Shown here in pieces: positions 22,740 through 22,836 of a DNA stretch of 22,836 nt; within the stretch, counting starts at the first letter, position 1; the number at the start of each line of letters is the position of its first letter. This stretch comes from CAYNST01 sp964641175 (GTDB lineage: Bacteria > Pseudomonadota > Gammaproteobacteria > Pseudomonadales > Cellvibrionaceae). The translations under genes were made by a program, and so were the position numbers. The stretch is from assembly GCA_964641175.1 (NCBI GenBank), contig CAZXLJ010000052.1:1-22836 (forward strand), written 5' to 3'. The notes under the pieces are model-generated. The model worked only from the letters and a program-made list of their open reading frames with translations, searched no databases and was not told the origin of the DNA.

Positions 22740-22836
22740 TCACAACGAGGTACTTAGCTAGGACCTAAACGGTTCAGCGGTTTTTTAAGAATGAGGTCAA
22801 GCAAAGCGTGTGGGCGCTTGTGTTGGAATGAAGTTG
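22740..22836 (+). other. 5' leader of an rRNA operon (16S gene beyond window)
   Basis: GTTTTTTAAGAA (22780-22791) matches 9 of 12 bases of the rrn boxA antitermination element GCTCTTTAACAA. Just before it, bases 22767-22783 can pair into a short bulged stem in the place of boxB. GTGTGGGCGCTTG (22808-22820) matches the conserved boxC of gammaproteobacterial 16S leaders. No 16S sequence is reached by the last base. Confidence 0.8.

Overview
The window looks like chromosomal DNA from a gammaproteobacterium, probably a free-living marine or aquatic relative of the Pseudomonadales/Cellvibrionales. The case rests on the ubiG-mupP-yciK trio, monothiol glutaredoxin GrxD, a gyrA-pheA-tyrA run, the envelope pair lapA-lapB, an S1 protein very close to that of Pseudomonas, and an rrn-type promoter and leader with a boxC-like element. 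This is inferred from protein and gene-order resemblance read by eye; no search was run. Coding density is high, and I see no insertion sequence, phage gene, CRISPR array or tRNA.

Region 1 (1-6785, + strand) is a nitrogen-scavenging operon. It holds a five-gene branched-chain-type ABC importer of the urea family (urtA, urtB, urtC, urtD, urtE), then formamidase (fmdA) and its small zinc-ribbon partner (fmdB). No urease or urea carboxylase gene is present, so formamide or other short-chain amides are at least as likely a substrate as urea. A strong hairpin follows urtA, and a long inverted repeat separates fmdA from fmdB.

Region 2 (6786-8853, + strand) has a hydantoinase-B/oxoprolinase-type gene without its usual HyuA partner, then grxD. 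Region 3 (8844-11025, - strand) is the operon ubiG > mupP > yciK: ubiquinone methylation, MurNAc-6-phosphate dephosphorylation for peptidoglycan recycling, and a short-chain dehydrogenase-like protein lacking two canonical catalytic residues. It meets grxD tail to tail with a 10-nt overlap.

Region 4 (11026-16029, + strand) begins with a 341-bp divergent intergenic stretch, then gyrA, pheA and tyrA: DNA gyrase plus the branch from chorismate to phenylalanine and tyrosine. Region 5 (16030-21535) carries a secreted ComEA-like helix-hairpin-helix protein, then the coupled genes pyrF-cmk-lapA-lapB, then rpsA with a structured leader and a strong intrinsic terminator. The order is reshuffled compared with the usual gammaproteobacterial blocks: serC, hisC2, aroA and ihfB are not here.

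Region 6 (21536-22836) has pssA (phosphatidylserine synthase), two tandem promoter-like elements with GC-rich discriminators, and a boxA/boxC-like leader. This indicates that an rRNA operon begins just beyond the right edge. I found no clearly new multigene system. The most unusual items are the amide-flavoured Urt/Fmd operon, the orphan HyuB with an altered conserved motif, the YciK-like protein with a degraded active site, and the rearranged cmk/lapAB/rpsA block.
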